Shown: positions 6,293-7,800 of the stretch, piece by piece | How the letters are laid out: the number at the start of each line of letters is the position of its first letter | Numbering within the stretch: position 1 is the stretch's first letter | DNA from: Deltaproteobacteria bacterium | Lineage (GTDB): Bacteria > Desulfobacterota > Desulfobacteria > Desulfobacterales > Desulfobacteraceae | Assembly: GCA_019314105.1 (NCBI GenBank) | Contig: JAFCZY010000167.1 | Location: 1-7,800 of the forward strand | Reading direction: 5' to 3' | Length of the DNA: 7,800 nt | Notes under the pieces: model-generated | What the model was told of the DNA's origin: nothing | Databases searched by the model: none | What the model saw: the letters and a program-made list of their open reading frames with translations, nothing else | Translations under genes and position numbers: made by a program

Positions 6293-6331
6293 CAGGCACC
6301 CACACCCAGTAAATCAGGTATGGAGTGCCTG
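6293..6331 (-). other. Strong intercistronic hairpin (acyl-CoA synthetase / small subunit gap)
   Basis: CAGGCAC (6293-6299) and CCACACC (6300-6306) pair with GGTATGG (6317-6323) and GTGCCTG (6325-6331). This gives a 14-bp stem with one bulged base (6324), one G-U type pair and a 10-base loop. On the minus-strand RNA the stem is followed by TGAAAATC, with no U-tract. It therefore looks like a processing or stability element, or a weak attenuator, between acyl-CoA synthetase and transporter genes. A TATAAT sequence (6362-6357 region) precedes it on the minus strand but lacks a matching -35, so a separate promoter here is uncertain. Confidence 0.75.
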
Positions 6332-6376
6332 CAAAATTAGCCTGTTTTAACCAGTTTGATTATAGCAAGGGGTCTT

Positions 6377-7800
6377 TTATCTTCCCCACTCAGAGTCTCT
6401 CAAGTCAATTCGGCGTATCTTACCGCTGATGGTTTTAGGTAATTCTTCTACAAATTCTATTTTTCTTGGATATTTATAGGGTGCAGTGGTCTTTTTGACA
6501 TAATCCTGCAATTCTTTAACTAGAGCATCGCTGGGTTCATTATTTGGAACAAGAACTATAAAAGCCTTCACTACTTCACCACGAGTCTCATCCGGGCTTG
6601 AAACAACAGCAGATTCTGCAACAGACGGATGTTCGATCAGGGCGCTTTCCACCTCAAATGGTCCGATCCTATAGCCGGAAGACAAGATAACATCATCAGA
6701 CCTTCCTACAAACCAGAAGTATCCGTCTTTATCCACATAGGCTCTGTCTCCTGTGAGGTACCAGCCTGGAATAAATGCAGAAGCGGTTCTGTCAGGTTCT
6801 TTCCAGTATTCTTTAAAAAGGCCGAGCGGTCTTTCGGGTTCTATTCTTATGGCAATATCTCCCTCTTGGTCCGGCTCAAGAATATTGCCCTGATCATCAA
6901 TAACATGCAGATCAATACCCGGGGTGGGTTTTCCCATAGAACCGAAGCGCGGTTCAAGACAGGGGAAACTTCCGGCCAGAAGCACGGTCTCTGTCTGGCC
7001 GTAACCGTCTCTGATAATGCATCCGGTGGCTTTTTGCCAGACATCGATGATCTCCGGGTTCAATGGCTCGCCAGCCCCCACACAATGTCGAAGTGTCGGG
7101 AACTTGTACTGGGATAGATCCTGCAATACCAGCATCCTGTAAATGGTGGGAGCGCCGCACATGGTAGTGACCGGATATTTAGCCAGTAAATCAAGGGTGA
7201 ATTTTGGATCAAACCGGTCTGTGTGATGGATAAACTGGGCAGCTCCCTGGTTCCATGGGCCAAAATAGCTTGACCAGGCAGCTTTAGCCCAACCTGTATC
7301 AGATATATTCCAGTGCATGTCTTCAGGTTTCAGATCCAGCCAGTATTTTCCGGTTACCTGGTGTCCGATTCCATAGGAATGGGCATGCAGGGCCATTTTC
7401 GGGAACCCGGTGGTACCGGATGTAAAATAAACCAGGCAATTGTCTTCAGCTTTTGTTTTAGCTGTTTCAAACTCATCAGATGCATCTTTCATGGCATCGT
7501 CAAAAAAGACCCATCCGTCTCTGGCAGCTTCAATAACAATTTTTGATTTTACCGTATCACATTTGTCTGCCACTTCATCAAATGTTGCGGCAATGGCAGG
7601 ATTGGTAATGATACAGGCAGCATTGGCTTTAGTGGCACGGAACTCCAGATCTTTAGAGGTAAGCTGTGTCGTCCCCGGTGCAATCATGGCACCACAACGA
7701 ATACAGGCTGTAAAAATGATCCACCATTCAATATTCCTGGGAAGAACAACAATGACAACATCGCCCTGCCCGATGCCCTGGGCTTTAAACACATTGGCTA
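6377..7800 (-). CDS. Acyl-CoA synthetase, ACSM/medium-chain type (AMP-forming), 5' end off window
   Basis: An ANL-superfamily enzyme activating a carboxylate with ATP and CoA to acyl-CoA, AMP and PPi. The frame is open to base 7800, so the N-terminal part (probably some 80-90 residues) is missing. Counting from 7792, visible landmarks are the A3 P-loop YFTSGTTGFPK (122-132), WNISDTGWAKAAWS (161-174) typical of the ACSM group, and CVGAGEPLNPE (237-247). GYGQTE (263-268), WYLTGD (344-349), the hinge GRSDDVI (363-369), SSGYRIGPFEVE (371-382) and a C-terminal PKTISGKIRR (452-461), whose lysine is the adenylation catalytic residue, follow. All key residues look intact. ACSM enzymes favour medium-chain or branched acids; the exact substrate is unknown. 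The adjacent symporter genes suggest import then activation. A start at GTG 7792 is not real, because homology continues upstream (AANV). Confidence 0.92.
   Translation of the reverse strand, partial: ANVFKAQGIGQGDVVIVVLPRNIEWWIIFTACIRCGAMIAPGTTQLTSKDLEFRATKANAACIITNPAIAATFDEVADKCDTVKSKIVIEAARDGWVFFDDAMKDASDEFETAKTKAEDNCLVYFTSGTTGFPKMALHAHSYGIGHQVTGKYWLDLKPEDMHWNISDTGWAKAAWSSYFGPWNQGAAQFIHHTDRFDPKFTLDLLAKYPVTTMCGAPTIYRMLVLQDLSQYKFPTLRHCVGAGEPLNPEIIDVWQKATGCIIRDGYGQTETVLLAGSFPCLEPRFGSMGKPTPGIDLHVIDDQGNILEPDQEGDIAIRIEPERPLGLFKEYWKEPDRTASAFIPGWYLTGDRAYVDKDGYFWFVGRSDDVILSSGYRIGPFEVESALIEHPSVAESAVVSSPDETRGEVVKAFIVLVPNNEPSDALVKELQDYVKKTTAPYKYPRKIEFVEELPKTISGKIRRIDLRDSEWGR

Noticed and set aside
6255..6305. 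N-terminal extension of the small symporter subunit to 6305
   Set aside because: The start lies in the 6293-6331 hairpin, lacks a ribosome binding site, and ATG 6254 is well supported.
6629..7117. Plus-strand open frame of 162 residues opposite the acyl-CoA synthetase
   Set aside because: Antisense shadow of conserved synthetase motifs; no independent coding evidence.

Overview
The window looks like a chromosomal segment of an anaerobic Desulfobacterota (a Desulfobacter/Desulfobacula-like sulfate reducer). This is inferred from the moderately AT-rich DNA, the protein flavour, and the pairing of an organic-acid symporter with an acyl-CoA synthetase. No single marker gene proves it.

Left end (1-850, all minus strand). 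A consensus-like promoter (804-832) drives an adenosylcobalamin riboswitch (about 632-782), followed by an intrinsic terminator (534-569) and a short leader with a plausible ribosome binding site and ATG (480-493). One base after that ATG the sequence becomes the 5' end of a group II intron (GTGCG at 478, running leftward off the window). The B12-controlled gene therefore appears to be split by a retroelement almost at its first codon. The reverse transcriptase and 3' exon lie outside the window. The 125-codon open frame at 13-390 is intron RNA, not a gene.

Centre-left (892-2342, minus strand). A tightly coupled two-gene operon encodes a FetA-type ABC ATPase and a FetB/UPF0014 permease, a putative metal (iron) exporter. 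Its best promoter places the transcript start at or next to the fetA ATG, suggesting a leaderless mRNA. A perfect 7-1-7 palindrome (2370-2384) lies between this operon and the divergent helicase gene.

Centre (2473-3650, plus strand). A DEAD-box RNA helicase of the RhlE type is broken: the segment carrying motif III (SAT) is missing and the second half is in the -1 frame. It is probably a pseudogene created by one out-of-frame deletion.

Right half (3668-7800, minus strand). In transcription order there is a medium-chain/ACSM-type acyl-CoA synthetase (5' part off the window), a two-helix small membrane subunit, a sodium:solute symporter, and a Yip1-like membrane protein. The layout suggests import of a carboxylate followed by activation to its CoA thioester. 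Two strong hairpins without U-tracts lie in the two larger intercistronic gaps (4235-4280 and 6293-6331). I see no novel multi-gene defence or mobile system. The most notable features are the intron/riboswitch arrangement, the broken helicase and the intercistronic structures.
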